From Leptolyngbya sp. FACHB-261 (GTDB taxonomy: Bacteria; Cyanobacteriota; Cyanobacteriia; FACHB-261), in the NCBI RefSeq assembly GCF_014696065.1, contig NZ_JACJPL010000027.1, positions 186,001 through 250,000 of the forward strand: 64,000 nucleotides of DNA, read 5' to 3'. Of the stretch, positions 8,821 through 18,107 are shown piece after piece (position 1 is the stretch's first letter; the number at the start of each line of letters is the position of its first letter). A program made the translations under genes and the position numbers. The notes beneath the pieces are model-generated. The model ran no database searches. It worked only from the letters and a program-made list of their open reading frames with translations, and had not been told where the DNA came from.

Positions 8821-9690
8821 ATGGGCGCTCTGATGCTGCTGCTGATTGTGATCGTTCTAGTCGCTTTTTATGTGACCCGATCGATTAAGCAAATTGAGCA
8901 GGGCAATGTAGTCGTTGTGGAACGGTTGGGACGATACAGCCGAACACTACAACCCGGTTTGAATTTGATGATTCCGTTTTTTGAGCGTATTGCGGTCGAG
9001 TACTCAATGCGAGAGCAACCGCTTGATGTCCAACCACAGCAGTGCCTCACCGCAGACGGGATTTCTGTGATGGTAGATGCGATTATTTTCTGGCGAATTA
9101 TTGATCCTTACCGCGCTTACATTTCGGTGCAGGAGCTCAGACCTTCTTTAGGGAGTTTGGTTCAAGCCTTTCTGCGCAGCGAAATTGGTGAGATGGACTT
9201 GAAAGAAACCTTCGCCTCGCGAGCCGAAATCAACCGAAAATTGCTGAAAGAAGTGGATAGCGTCACTGAGGGCTGGGGCGTTAAGGTCACCCGAGTCGAG
9301 ATCCAAGAAATTAAGCCACCGCAGCAAACTTTGGATGCAATGGCTCGTGAAGTCGAAGCTCGCAGCCTTAGGGAGGCGACTGAAACCGAGGCCAAAGGTA
9401 ATGCTGAGGCAACCCGCACTGAAGCCAAAGCCAATGCTGAGGCGATGAACATGATTGCTAACGAGCTAAGCAGGGGTAATTACTCAGCAGCAGCTCTGCA
9501 ATTTCTGATTGCCCAGAATTACCTCAAGACTAGCGGTGATCTTAGCCAGAGCCCAAACGCCAAGGTTCTGTTTATGGACCCCAATTCACTGCCCGGTGCA
9601 GTTCAAGGAATTCTTTCAATGTTGGAAGGAGGAAAACGAGGTGAACCTAACGACTCTCCCGACTCCTCCAATGGCAAACCCAACGCTTAG
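8821..9690 (+). CDS. SPFH/stomatin-like (QmcA-type) protein
   Basis: Membrane-anchored scaffold of the stomatin/prohibitin superfamily. An N-terminal hydrophobic anchor (residues 1-18) is followed by the SPFH core beginning VVVVERLGRYSRTLQPGLN, and then an Ala/Glu-rich coiled coil (residues 185-215) with repeated TEAKGNAEA-type units. The 289-residue length fits. A strong GGGAGGAGAGG ribosome site precedes the ATG. With the upstream NfeD-like gene it forms a conserved two-gene unit. Confidence 0.87.
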   Translation: MGALMLLLIVIVLVAFYVTRSIKQIEQGNVVVVERLGRYSRTLQPGLNLMIPFFERIAVEYSMREQPLDVQPQQCLTADGISVMVDAIIFWRIIDPYRAYISVQELRPSLGSLVQAFLRSEIGEMDLKETFASRAEINRKLLKEVDSVTEGWGVKVTRVEIQEIKPPQQTLDAMAREVEARSLREATETEAKGNAEATRTEAKANAEAMNMIANELSRGNYSAAALQFLIAQNYLKTSGDLSQSPNAKVLFMDPNSLPGAVQGILSMLEGGKRGEPNDSPDSSNGKPNA

Positions 9691-10441
9691 ACAGAATGCT
9701 TACATCAAAGTCTAGAACAGCAGCATGAATAAGCTAATGATGCTACCCTAGAAGCCAATTCCTAGAGCCAGCGCTGTTAAGCTGCCACGGATTGCGTAGG
9801 GGTAGCAATCGATCATTTGGTTGGTAAGCTCAGTTTCACAGATCACATAATTAGATGTCTGTGCCGCAGAAAAGCGAATAGAGGTGGTTTCTTGTCCCAA
9901 CATGCTGCGACTCCAGAGATAAGTCTATGTAATGTTTTATGAGCAAGCTTTTCTGACCGGATTGGAGAGGAATTGGAAGCTTTCGCCCTGAGCACCTTGG
10001 GCACCAATACCACTCTCAGTAGCTTTATTATGCTGACTATTAAAAGCCAATCACAATAGCAGTTTCCCCGAGACTTAACCAATGAGTCTTCAGCTCAAGC
10101 CAGTAATAGTGCTGAAGGATAATAAGGGTAGACACATCTGCAATATTTCGGTCTGGTTACTGACAGGCAGACATCAAAAGTACAAATCTGCGCAGGCTAC
10201 GTCCCCCCATAGGCCTGAGGCAGCTACTACTCAGATGTCGGTTAGCCATAAAAACCTTGCCGTAAGAGCGCTGTTACCTGAAGCGTACCGTTTGAGGAAT
10301 TTAGTTTCAGCACCCAAAGTAATGTACAGGCTCAGGTATACCCTGTCAACAGAGACTTCTACCCATGCCTGCATCGGTGAGTTACAGCTGGATGGTAGAT
10401 TAATCAGGACTTTATGGAGGCTTTGAGGCCTGCACAAATCC
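9691..10441. other. 750-bp intergenic region without a supported gene
   Basis: The only longer open frames here, about 80 codons at 9843-10082 (minus) and 114 codons at 10082-10426 (plus), have no recognisable motif, no convincing ribosome site and shadow-like composition. I see no tRNA, repeat or strong terminator. It may be relic sequence or hold an RNA I cannot identify. Confidence 0.5.
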
Positions 10442-11785
10442 ATGCCTTGCCAGAGTAGCTTAGCTCGAATTGCTGAAGGTCTCGATGCAGAGCCTGTGGG
10501 TGTCGATCTATCCCAATCTTTCCACGGAGTCTCCACTGATACACGCAGCCTCCGACTTGGACAACTGTTTGTGGCGCTACGAGGTGAGAACTTTGACGGT
10601 CACCGGTTTGCCAGTGCAGCCTTAGCCCAAGGCGCGGTAGCCGTACTTGCTGATATGCCTCTGGCAGTACCTCATTTACGGGTTGCTGATACGCTCAAAG
10701 CCTATCAGGACTTGGCTCAGTGGTGGCGACAGCAGTTTGCGGCACCAGTCATCGCAATCACGGGTTCAGTTGGCAAAACGACAACTAAAGAGTTGATTGC
10801 AGCAGTTTTGGCAACCCAAGGCAAAGTGCTCAAAACTCAGGCCAATTACAACAACGAGATTGGCGTACCTAAAACCCTATTGGAACTTGGGCCGGAGCAC
10901 AGCTATGCCGTGATTGAGATGGGCATGCGCGGTGCAGGTGAGATTGCCCGTCTCAGCCAAATTGCAATTCCCGATATCGCTGTGATCACCAACGTGGGAA
11001 CAGCCCATATTGGTCGTCTCGGTTCAGAGCAAGCTATTGCTGAAGCTAAGTGTGAATTGCTGGCTTCAATGCCAACAGCAGGGACAGCCGTTCTAAACCA
11101 CGACAACGCTCGCCTGCTGTCAACAGCGGCAACGGTTTGGCAGGGCAAAACGTTAACCTACGGGCTAGAGGGGGGCGATCTGCAGGGGGAGCTGCTTGAT
11201 CCTCAGACCCTTCTGGTTGCTGGCGTTGCCTTGCCCTTACCTCTGCCCGGTCGTCACAATGCCCTCAACTATTTAGCAGCTCTAGCCGTTGCTCAGCTGC
11301 TTCAGGTGAACTGGGAACCCCTAAAGGTTGGCCTGTCGGTGCGCTTACCGGATGGACGGGCTCAGCAATACCAGTTCGCCAACGATGTTGTCATTCTGGA
11401 TGAAACCTATAACGCAGGTTTAGAGTCAATGCTGGCAGCTCTGCACCTGCTGTCCCAAACTCCGGGTCAGCGACAGATTGCAGTACTGGGCACGATGAAG
11501 GAGCTAGGCGAGCGGTCGTTAGAATTTCACCGCCAAGTTGGAGCCCAGGCTCGACATCTCCAGCTCGACCGGCTGCTAATTTTGGAGGATGGGCCGGAAG
11601 GAGAGGCGCTAGCCGTGGGAGCCACGCCTTTGCCCACTGAGCGTCTCCTAACTCAAGCAGCCCTTGTTGAAAGATTACAGCAGCTGATTCAACCCGGCGA
11701 TCGACTCTTATTTAAAGCATCTCATTCTGTAGGGTTAGACCGAGTGGTTGAACAACTACGGACAACACTTGCCAATGCCTCATAA
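10442..11785 (+). CDS. murF: UDP-N-acetylmuramoyl-tripeptide--D-alanyl-D-alanine ligase
   Basis: Final cytoplasmic ligation of the peptidoglycan pentapeptide precursor. The Mur ligase order is present: an N-terminal UDP-binding domain with GVSTDTRSL (about residue 29), the ATP loop GSVGKTTT (residues 108-115), the central motif YNNEIGVPKTLL typical of MurF, and the C-terminal domain with LDETYNAGLESMLAAL. The 447-residue length is normal. It stands apart from the rsmH-ftsI cluster about 5 kb away. A 9-bp terminator-like stem begins at the stop codon. Confidence 0.92.
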   Translation: MPCQSSLARIAEGLDAEPVGVDLSQSFHGVSTDTRSLRLGQLFVALRGENFDGHRFASAALAQGAVAVLADMPLAVPHLRVADTLKAYQDLAQWWRQQFAAPVIAITGSVGKTTTKELIAAVLATQGKVLKTQANYNNEIGVPKTLLELGPEHSYAVIEMGMRGAGEIARLSQIAIPDIAVITNVGTAHIGRLGSEQAIAEAKCELLASMPTAGTAVLNHDNARLLSTAATVWQGKTLTYGLEGGDLQGELLDPQTLLVAGVALPLPLPGRHNALNYLAALAVAQLLQVNWEPLKVGLSVRLPDGRAQQYQFANDVVILDETYNAGLESMLAALHLLSQTPGQRQIAVLGTMKELGERSLEFHRQVGAQARHLQLDRLLILEDGPEGEALAVGATPLPTERLLTQAALVERLQQLIQPGDRLLFKASHSVGLDRVVEQLRTTLANAS

Positions 11786-11814
11786 GCTCAGTTCCTCGCA
11801 ATAATACTGAGCTT
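11784..11814 (+). terminator. Hairpin after murF
   Basis: AAGCTCAGT / ACTGAGCTT, a perfect 9-bp stem with a 13-base loop, overlapping the murF stop codon. The following T-tract is weak (TCATGTG), so termination may be partial. Confidence 0.45.
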
Positions 11815-11894
11815 TCATGTGACCTCACAGCCGAGGTTCCAAATCTCGCATAATCCCCGAGATAGTCTCAGCTAGGATTGGGCCAACCTTGATA

Positions 11895-11931
11895 TACCTA
11901 CTTCTGGGCTTCCAGACAGGTAGTTATTTTT
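11895..11931 (+). terminator. Terminator-like hairpin just upstream of the GAF/kinase-like gene
   Basis: A composite stem (TACCT/AGGTA outer, TCTGG/CCAGA inner, GCTT loop) followed at once by TTATTTTT at 11924-11931. It ends only about 20 bases before the kinase-like start codon. It could be a second murF terminator or an attenuator in the kinase-like mRNA. Confidence 0.45.
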
Positions 11932-11952
11932 ACGGGGGGTTTGGGATTCGGT

Positions 11953-13404
11953 ATGCTGGGATTCAGTAGGCAGACGCTTGCCAATGAAATTTTTGAGAGT
12001 AACCCTTTTTGCAGTTTGAGTTTGGTTCCAGCTCAAGTTCGAGAGCAGCAGCGCAACCAAACGCTCAACCGGTTAGGGCTTTTACGAAACAGCGTTGAAC
12101 CGATCTTTGAAGAAGCGGTTCAACGGGTTAGCCGCTTTTTGCCGTTGCCGCTCTGCTTACTCAACCTGGTCAACCATGACCAGCTCCAGGTTCGAGCGGC
12201 CGTGGGACTTTCTAGCCTCAGTCGGGTTGCTGGCAGTTTGCGCTTCACCACAAATATTGCTTCCTTTGACACACTGAACCTTAACCAATCACGACAGTTT
12301 CCCTTAGCTGAATCCTTTTGCGCTCACGTCATTGATGCACATCAACCGCTAGCAGTCACAGATACTTTGGCAGATCCTTACTTTTCGAGTTCCCTGCTGG
12401 TGCAGCAGTACGGAGTGCGCTCCTATTTAGGTGTGCCTCTGATCAGCACTGGGGGAGACTGCTTAGGGACTTTGAGCGTCATGGATCTGTCGCCGTACAG
12501 CTTTACGACTCAAGAAGTCGAACTTCTGGAGTTGGTTGCGCAATGGGCTGTGAGCGAAGTTGAGCGTCGTTACCTCTCCAGTGCTCAGGCTGAACAGTCT
12601 TCTCAGCCTAGACTCACCAGCCCAACCAACCGGACTAAGGCTGGGCTGCTGAGCCAGGTTTCCCAGGAGTTGCGCACGCCCCTCACGTCTGTGCTGGGCA
12701 TGACCAGCGTGCTACATCGCGAAGTCTTTGGGCCTCTCACCGCTAAGCAGCGGGAGTACCTAGATGTCATTCACCGTAGTGGCCAGGATTTGCTATCGCT
12801 GGTGGACGAATTGTTGGATTTAGGGGCACTTGATGGCGATACCTGCGAGTTGAATTTAGTAGCAGTAGACATCGAGATGCTGGGTCAGCAAATTCTCAAG
12901 ACCGCCAGCCACAGTGCTGCTCGACGCCAGCAACAGTTACAGTTGTCGATTGAGCCAGGTTGCCGGCTCTGGGTTTTGGACAAATTGAAGGTGCGACAAA
13001 TGCTCTATCACCTGCTGATGCATTTGCTCCAAAGCTCAGCTGAGGGAGGTGTGGTACAACTACAAATCACCAGTTCTGCCGATTTGCTGTCTTTGGCGGT
13101 CTGGAGTTCAGATGGATTAGTACCGGGCAGCCTTGGCAGTCCTGCCAGCTACTACAGCAGCCCTCTTCCAGCAGACTTCCAGTTCATGGATCAGGTGGCG
13201 TTACGACAGCTAGATGTACCAGTAGATGTACCAGCCAGCGGCTTAGACGCCCTGGCGATCTTGGAATGGGAGAAGAGCTTGAGGCTCCTATTGAGCTACC
13301 AACTCGCTGAGCTGCACCAAGGCAGTTTAGGGCTACAGGTCATGCCTGCCTCCAGCACTGGCTTCTGCTACAGGCTCGATCTACCTCAGCTCACTCTGGC
13401 TTGA
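11953..13404 (+). CDS. GAF-domain degenerate histidine kinase
   Basis: A 483-residue soluble protein. A GAF sensory domain covers about residues 40-200 (SFCAHVIDAHQPLAVTDT and YLGVPLISTGGDCLGTLSVMD). A HisKA-like helix pair follows, with the H-box reading VSQELRTPLTSVLGM: the phospho-acceptor His is Gln238 (codon CAG at 12664). The ATPase region is eroded: the N-box Asn positions are His353 and His357, and no DxGxG lid is visible. It probably senses or scaffolds rather than autophosphorylates. I prefer the ATG at 11953; an in-frame TTG lies at 11941. A strong terminator follows at 13491. Confidence 0.8.
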   Translation: MLGFSRQTLANEIFESNPFCSLSLVPAQVREQQRNQTLNRLGLLRNSVEPIFEEAVQRVSRFLPLPLCLLNLVNHDQLQVRAAVGLSSLSRVAGSLRFTTNIASFDTLNLNQSRQFPLAESFCAHVIDAHQPLAVTDTLADPYFSSSLLVQQYGVRSYLGVPLISTGGDCLGTLSVMDLSPYSFTTQEVELLELVAQWAVSEVERRYLSSAQAEQSSQPRLTSPTNRTKAGLLSQVSQELRTPLTSVLGMTSVLHREVFGPLTAKQREYLDVIHRSGQDLLSLVDELLDLGALDGDTCELNLVAVDIEMLGQQILKTASHSAARRQQQLQLSIEPGCRLWVLDKLKVRQMLYHLLMHLLQSSAEGGVVQLQITSSADLLSLAVWSSDGLVPGSLGSPASYYSSPLPADFQFMDQVALRQLDVPVDVPASGLDALAILEWEKSLRLLLSYQLAELHQGSLGLQVMPASSTGFCYRLDLPQLTLA

Positions 13405-13734
13405 GGCCTACTCTCGGCCCTTTTGCAGAGAAAATTAGTCTTTCTCTGCTGTTTCAACAGCCCACCAGGGCAATTAACTATTGGAAGCTGAAACAGACGG
13501 TGCAGTAACTCCGTCTGTTTTCTTATTTGCGTGGCTAACTGTCTTAATACATCTACACAGATTTAAAGCCCACCGACCTCAAGACCTACAGAACCAGTGT
13601 GGCCAAGAGTTGCCTGCCAGTGATTTGTTTCAGGCATCCGGTTTGAGAAGCTGCTCTAGTGAAAACAGACAGAACCGCTTAACCTGGATTCTCAGCAGTC
13701 CCCCCTGTTCTCCTTTGTTCCTGCCCTAGAGTCT
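13405..13734. other. Intergenic region before the TonB-like gene
   Basis: Apart from the terminator at 13491-13528 I see no feature. An 82-codon open frame at 13481-13729 begins within the terminator stem and has no recognisable content, so I treat it as spurious. The TonB-like promoter should lie between about 13530 and 13700, but no consensus pair stands out. Confidence 0.5.
13491..13528 (+). terminator. Intrinsic terminator of the GAF/kinase-like gene
   Basis: AAACAGACGG / CCGTCTGTTT, a perfect 10-bp stem with a 10-base loop, followed by TCTTATTT. It lies 87 bases past the kinase-like stop codon. Confidence 0.75.
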
Positions 13735-14751
13735 ATGAATCCTGTCATGCGCAAGCGCAGATTCCCCAAGGGCCTATCAACCCGCTTGCAAAACCCTTTC
13801 TGGCTTGCATTGGTGGGTTCGTTGGGCCTCCATGTTGTCTTGTGGCTAACGGTTGCCCAAAATCCCCTCAGCGCAACCTCGACGCCCGAGAAGCTGGCCC
13901 CAGAATCAATGGTGAACTTGGTGGACCTGCCTACAACTGACACTCCACTAGTCGATCAAGGTGCCATCTCTGCATTACCTCAACAGGTGTCTCCCTCGGT
14001 GCCGCCTGCTCCCCCAGATCCAACCCCTCTGCCCGATCTGCTGCTGCCGCCCCTGCCGCCTCTACCTTCCCTAACAACGGTGGTCCCGGCTCCACCTGCG
14101 GCGCCCGCGCCAGTACCAACGCCAGTACCAACGCCAACAGCATCGGCAACACCTACCCCCCCCTCGGTTGCTCAGAGTACGCCACAACCAACACCAACGG
14201 GGGCAGCAACACCTACAGCGAGGCCAACTCCTGGCATTTTTAATGACCCGATCTACAGCCGCAGGCCCCAAGCTCAGCCCACACCTCAATCCACGCCTCA
14301 ACCCAGCTCAGCTAGTTCAGGTACCTCTAATAGCGAGGGAGCATCTACTCTCACGCAGTGGTATCAGCGGCTAGCGGCTAGTTTGCCGCCGGGAGCCTCC
14401 CTCTCTCCCAAATACGTTCGCATTCAGGCAGGCCCTGCTGCCCAGCAGGAGCTAGAGGGCAAAGGCATCACTGGTTGGGTAACGCCAACCTACCCAGAGC
14501 AGGCATGCTCTGCTGGCGTACGGCCACAGGTCAGTATTGCTGTTGCCGTTAACGACTCAGGCAAGCGGTTCGGGGCCCCAGCCCTGGTCCAGGGTAGTGG
14601 ATCAGAGCCCTTAGATAATGCAGTTTTGTCAGCTCTGTTGAAACTGGAGTACACCAACGCAGGCAGCGATGGGTATCGCGCTTTCATATATCTTGTGACT
14701 ATGGAGCCACCCGCTAACTGCCGGACGGCTGCTGATTCTGAGCGTCCTTGA
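13735..14751 (+). CDS. TonB-like energy-transducer family protein
   Basis: 338 residues with TonB architecture: a basic N-terminus, one membrane helix (about residues 22-42), a long Pro/Thr/Ala-rich spacer with VPTP- and TPQP-type repeats (about residues 75-205), and a C-terminal globular domain with [19 protein letters not shown] and a TonB_C-like beta-alpha-beta segment. By family it would couple the inner-membrane proton-motive force to outer-membrane transport. No ExbB/ExbD or receptor gene is adjacent, so partners must be elsewhere. The C-terminal domain carries two Cys, which could form a periplasmic disulfide. Similarity is mainly architectural. Confidence 0.62.
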   Translation: MNPVMRKRRFPKGLSTRLQNPFWLALVGSLGLHVVLWLTVAQNPLSATSTPEKLAPESMVNLVDLPTTDTPLVDQGAISALPQQVSPSVPPAPPDPTPLPDLLLPPLPPLPSLTTVVPAPPAAPAPVPTPVPTPTASATPTPPSVAQSTPQPTPTGAATPTARPTPGIFNDPIYSRRPQAQPTPQSTPQPSSASSGTSNSEGASTLTQWYQRLAASLPPGASLSPKYVRIQAGPAAQQELEGKGITGWVTPTYPEQACSAGVRPQVSIAVAVNDSGKRFGAPALVQGSGSEPLDNAVLSALLKLEYTNAGSDGYRAFIYLVTMEPPANCRTAADSERP

Positions 14752-14761
14752 TGATTTTCTT

Positions 14762-15493
14762 ATGCCGACTCTGGGCGTCAATATTGACCACGTTGCCACA
14801 ATCCGCCAAGCTCGCCGCACGGTTGAACCGGATCCTATAGCGGCGGCTGTTCTGGCTGAATTGGGGGGAGCAGATGGCATTACCGTCCATCTGCGCGAAG
14901 ACCGGCGTCACATTCAGGACCGGGATGTTCGCTTGTTGCGGCAGACCGTGCGTACTCATCTCAATTTAGAGATGGCAGCCACACCGGAGATGGTCGCGAT
15001 TGCCCTAGACCTCAAGCCCGACTACATCACCTTGGTGCCGGAAAAGCGGGAGGAAGTAACCACCGAAGGTGGCTTAGATATCGCCAGTCAGCAAAGCCGG
15101 ATAACTGAAATTGTTGACCAGCTACAGCAGCAGGGAGGCATTCCGGTCAGTCTGTTCATTGATGCTGATCAACCTCAACTAGAAGCAGCAGCTAAAGTTG
15201 GAGCCAAGTTTGTTGAACTGCACACCGGACGCTATGCAGAAGCCCGAGGGGAAGCTGAACAGCATCGCGAGCTAGCAGTGCTACAACAGGGAACAACTCA
15301 GGCCCGACAGCTCGGCCTGCGGGTCAATGCGGGCCACGGTCTTACCTATTGGAATACGGCAGCAATTGCCGCCATTCCAGGCATGGAGGAATTGAATATT
15401 GGTCACTCGATCATCAGCCGAGCTGTACTAGTTGGGTTGGAACGAGCCGTACGCGAAATGAAACAACTGATTGTGGGCCAGCAATCGGTATGA
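14762..15493 (+). CDS. pdxJ: Pyridoxine 5'-phosphate synthase
   Basis: Condenses 1-deoxy-D-xylulose 5-phosphate with 3-amino-2-oxopropyl phosphate to give pyridoxine 5'-phosphate. The 243-residue TIM barrel shows family signatures: [15 protein letters not shown] at the N-terminus, [20 protein letters not shown]-type [15 protein letters not shown], the VSLFIDAD strand, [20 protein letters not shown] and the C-terminal [13 protein letters not shown]. It starts 11 bases past the TonB-like gene, so the two are probably cotranscribed. Confidence 0.95.
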   Translation: MPTLGVNIDHVATIRQARRTVEPDPIAAAVLAELGGADGITVHLREDRRHIQDRDVRLLRQTVRTHLNLEMAATPEMVAIALDLKPDYITLVPEKREEVTTEGGLDIASQQSRITEIVDQLQQQGGIPVSLFIDADQPQLEAAAKVGAKFVELHTGRYAEARGEAEQHRELAVLQQGTTQARQLGLRVNAGHGLTYWNTAAIAAIPGMEELNIGHSIISRAVLVGLERAVREMKQLIVGQQSV

Positions 15494-15528
15494 TCAAGCG
15501 ATTGCAGCCTGAAATCTGAGACCGTTCT

Positions 15529-15855
15529 ATGCAGACTTACTACTTTGTTGCTGCCAGCCGCCGTTTCTTGTTAGAAGAAGAGCCGCTTACTGAAGTGCTC
15601 AAAGAGCGTCAGCGCCATTATCGTGAGCAAGAAAAGAATATTGACTTCTGGCTAGTGGAAGCCCCTGCCTTTCTGGAAGCACCTGAATTCGCCAACCTGA
15701 AGCAGCAAATTCCCCAACCAGCCGCCGCGGTGGTCTCTACGGATGCTCAGTTTATTCGCTGGCTGCAGTTGCGCCTAGAGTATGTGGCAACTGGGGAATT
15801 TCAGGCTCCTTCTGAGCAGATTGCCGATCCTTTGGCGTCTTTGATATCAGTTTAA
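15529..15855 (+). CDS. ycf54: Ycf54-type Mg-protoporphyrin ester cyclase factor
   Basis: A 108-residue protein of the Ycf54 (DUF2488) family, restricted to oxygenic phototrophs. It is required for assembly or stability of the aerobic Mg-protoporphyrin IX monomethyl-ester cyclase (AcsF/CycI) in chlorophyll synthesis. Recognisable segments are TYYFVAASRRFLLEEEPL, NIDFWLVEAPAFLEAPEFA, PAAAVVSTDAQFIRWLQLR and LEYVATGEF. It follows pdxJ closely on the same strand. This gene is one of the best indicators that the window is cyanobacterial. A degenerate tandem repeat starts four bases past the stop codon. Confidence 0.9.
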   Translation: MQTYYFVAASRRFLLEEEPLTEVLKERQRHYREQEKNIDFWLVEAPAFLEAPEFANLKQQIPQPAAAVVSTDAQFIRWLQLRLEYVATGEFQAPSEQIADPLASLISV

Positions 15856-15858
15856 GAA

Positions 15859-15904
15859 CTGGGTCAAAGACTGGTCCAAAGACGGCTCAAGGACGGCTCA
15901 AAGA
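15859..15904. repeat. Degenerate 11-12 bp tandem repeat, four units
   Basis: Units ctgggtcaaaga, ctggtccaaaga, cggctcaagga and cggctcaaaga follow directly after the ycf54 stop codon. Similar short tandem arrays occur at other gene ends in this window. Confidence 0.7.
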
Positions 15905-16024
15905 TGAGGAGCTGAGGGACTGGAAAGGATACTGCCCATTTAGTAGCCTTACAAGCTACAATCGGGTGGATTTTCTGTGGGCTGAGGCATTTGGGGCACC
16001 GCACCCACTCACGGGGAAAAGCCC

Positions 16025-17086
16025 ATGAGCTATAACGTCTTGCAACTCCTGTACCGCCAAATTGCAAGTTTGGCAGTGGCATTGGCGCTGGGACAAATGG
16101 CACTGGCACAGATGGCTCCAGCAGCAGCTCAAGTCTCACCCGCACCGCTCAGTACAAACCTCTCAACTGGAACCACAACTGGCAGCTATACGCTGCCAGA
16201 CTGTCAACTCCCAGGTGTAGCAGGCGCTTTACTACTCGTGCTACGCAGTGACTACACGGCACTATCGCAGGTGCAGCCGCTGTTTGCGGGAGCAACGCCT
16301 TGTAGCTACTACAACCAAACCGCGACCCGATTAGGGTATATGGACCTGGAGCGGGCCAACCAGTGGGCAAACTATTTAGGGTCAACTTATGACCTACCTG
16401 CTCTGGTGGTCGCTGCTCCAAGCAACTCTAGTCAAGAGGTGACGGTTGTGCAACGCACCAACACCCAAACGGGCAATAACCTCTTTGCCCGTTACCTGGT
16501 CCTGATTGATCCTCGGGGCAATGGCAATGCTCTACCACTCCTGCGCCAGAATACGGGGTTAGACGCTCAATACATTCTCTATGGTCAACAGACACTGATC
16601 GCGGCCTATGGCACGAATATCGCAGCTCAGGCGAACCAAACCTCTGCTGAACTCCGTCGCCGTGGCTTTGAGGCCAACGTCTTGGACCGCCAACTGAGCA
16701 CTTCTCAGCCCTTGAGAGTCACCCAGATTGCTAGTCGTCCTATAGGATCAGCAGCTAATTACTCTAACTCCCGACTCCCAGGTCGGACAAACCAACGGGC
16801 CAATAGTAGCCCAGTTAGCCTGAGCAGCCAAGGTAGCCAGGGGACCAATCGTTCTCGTTCTGAACAAGAGCGACGCGTGATTTATCGCATCCTGATTCCC
16901 CGCTACAATCCCGGCACGCTAGGGCAGGTGCAGAAGTTGGCGCCAGATGCATTCGAGCGGGTTGTCAACGACCAACCTTTTATCCAGGCTGCGTCCTACT
17001 TAGATCGGGATACGGCTGAACGCAATCGTTCCCAATGGCTAGAGAACAACTTCCCTGGCACGTTGATCGAAGCAGCCCGAGACTAA
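16025..17086 (+). CDS. Secreted protein of unknown function
   Basis: A 353-residue protein with a clear Sec signal peptide (hydrophobic core about residues 13-34, probable cleavage after AAAQV). The mature part has a first domain (about 50-150) with one possible disulfide (Cys near 59 and 96), a second segment (about 155-215) ending in a SPOR-like TSAELRRRGFEANVL pattern, a Ser/Asn/Gln-rich linker, and a C-terminal domain (YRILIPRYNP ... RNRSQWLENNFPG) of similar beta-alpha character. These could be two diverged SPOR-like modules, which bind denuded peptidoglycan, but the match is too weak to assert. Probably periplasmic. Confidence 0.6.
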   Translation: MSYNVLQLLYRQIASLAVALALGQMALAQMAPAAAQVSPAPLSTNLSTGTTTGSYTLPDCQLPGVAGALLLVLRSDYTALSQVQPLFAGATPCSYYNQTATRLGYMDLERANQWANYLGSTYDLPALVVAAPSNSSQEVTVVQRTNTQTGNNLFARYLVLIDPRGNGNALPLLRQNTGLDAQYILYGQQTLIAAYGTNIAAQANQTSAELRRRGFEANVLDRQLSTSQPLRVTQIASRPIGSAANYSNSRLPGRTNQRANSSPVSLSSQGSQGTNRSRSEQERRVIYRILIPRYNPGTLGQVQKLAPDAFERVVNDQPFIQAASYLDRDTAERNRSQWLENNFPGTLIEAARD

Positions 17087-17224
17087 GTTCCATCAGTCCG
17101 GTGCCATCTCTCAGTCAGGCTACTGCCTTTGCGATCCCGGTATAAGCCTGAGTCTGAGGAGAAAAACCTAGACAAATAGTTTAATGAAGGTTGTATCTCT
17201 CCCCCTGCTTATTCCAGGTAACCT

Positions 17225-18070
17225 GTGACAGAAATCGCCATCTCCCTTGAAAACGTCTCCAAGAGCTACAACGGCGTGCCAGTGGTCAATGACCTGTCTC
17301 TGGCAATTCGACGAGGTGAGATGTTTGGCCTGCTGGGTCCTAATGGGGCCGGCAAGTCGACGACCATTCGCATGTTGACCACGCTGACTGCCCCTAGCTC
17401 TGGTCAGCTCCAGGTTGCTAACTACGACGTCACCCGTGAAACTTTGGCGGTGCGACGCTCGATCGGTGTGGTTTTGCAACAGCTAAGCGTGGATCTCGAT
17501 TTGACGGCGTGGGAGAACATGGAGCTGCATGGGCGGCTCCATCACATTCCCAATCCGGACCGGCAGAAGCGAATTGAATCTTGGCTGGATTATGTCGAAC
17601 TCAGCGACCGACGCGATGATTTGGTCAAGACGCTATCAGGGGGCATGAGGCGCCGCTTACAAATCGCGCGGGCTCTGCTGCATGAGCCCTCGATCCTATT
17701 TCTAGACGAGCCCACCGTAGGGCTTGACCCTCAAACCCGTCGCCGTATCTGGGAAATTATCCGGGATCTCAATAGCAAGGGGCTTACCCTATTGCTAACT
17801 ACGCACTACATGCAGGAGGCAGAGACTCTCTGTCAACGAGTTGGGATCATGGACGCGGGTAAGCTGATTGAACTGGGTCGGCCCTCGGAGTTACGCTCTC
17901 GCCATGGCGAAGGCGTAGTGATTAAAGGCAACGGAGATCATAACTTTTTCCCAGATTTGCCGGCGGCCATTGCCTATGTCGATGCGCAGGAAGACCGAAC
18001 CGGTATGATGGCTCGCCCCTCCAACCTGGAAGATATTTTCATTGAGCTGACAGGCCGACGTCTCGATTAG
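17225..18070 (+). CDS. ABC transporter ATP-binding protein (ABC-2/DrrA type)
   Basis: A 281-residue nucleotide-binding subunit. Walker A is GPNGAGKST (residues 38-46), followed by a Q-loop, the signature LSGGMRRRLQIARAL, Walker B ILFLDEPTVGLDP and the H-loop LTTHYMQEAE. The C-terminus (MMARPSNLEDIFIELTGRRL) is typical of ATPases that drive ABC-2 exporters such as DrrA/NodI. The start is GTG. No permease gene adjoins it; the next gene is on the opposite strand, so the membrane partner is encoded elsewhere. Substrate unknown. Confidence 0.88.
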   Translation: MTEIAISLENVSKSYNGVPVVNDLSLAIRRGEMFGLLGPNGAGKSTTIRMLTTLTAPSSGQLQVANYDVTRETLAVRRSIGVVLQQLSVDLDLTAWENMELHGRLHHIPNPDRQKRIESWLDYVELSDRRDDLVKTLSGGMRRRLQIARALLHEPSILFLDEPTVGLDPQTRRRIWEIIRDLNSKGLTLLLTTHYMQEAETLCQRVGIMDAGKLIELGRPSELRSRHGEGVVIKGNGDHNFFPDLPAAIAYVDAQEDRTGMMARPSNLEDIFIELTGRRLD

Positions 18071-18107
18071 ACAAAGCGATGTTTTGACCAGACAAACCGA
18101 GACGAGC

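Noticed and set aside
9843-10082. 79-codon minus-strand open frame
   Set aside because: Composition unlike a protein, and no supporting context.
10082-10426. 114-codon plus-strand open frame before murF
   Set aside because: No motif, no ribosome site and irregular composition; overlaps a shorter frame on the other strand with the same character.
13481-13729. 82-codon plus-strand open frame
   Set aside because: Starts within a 10-bp terminator stem and shows no recognisable content.
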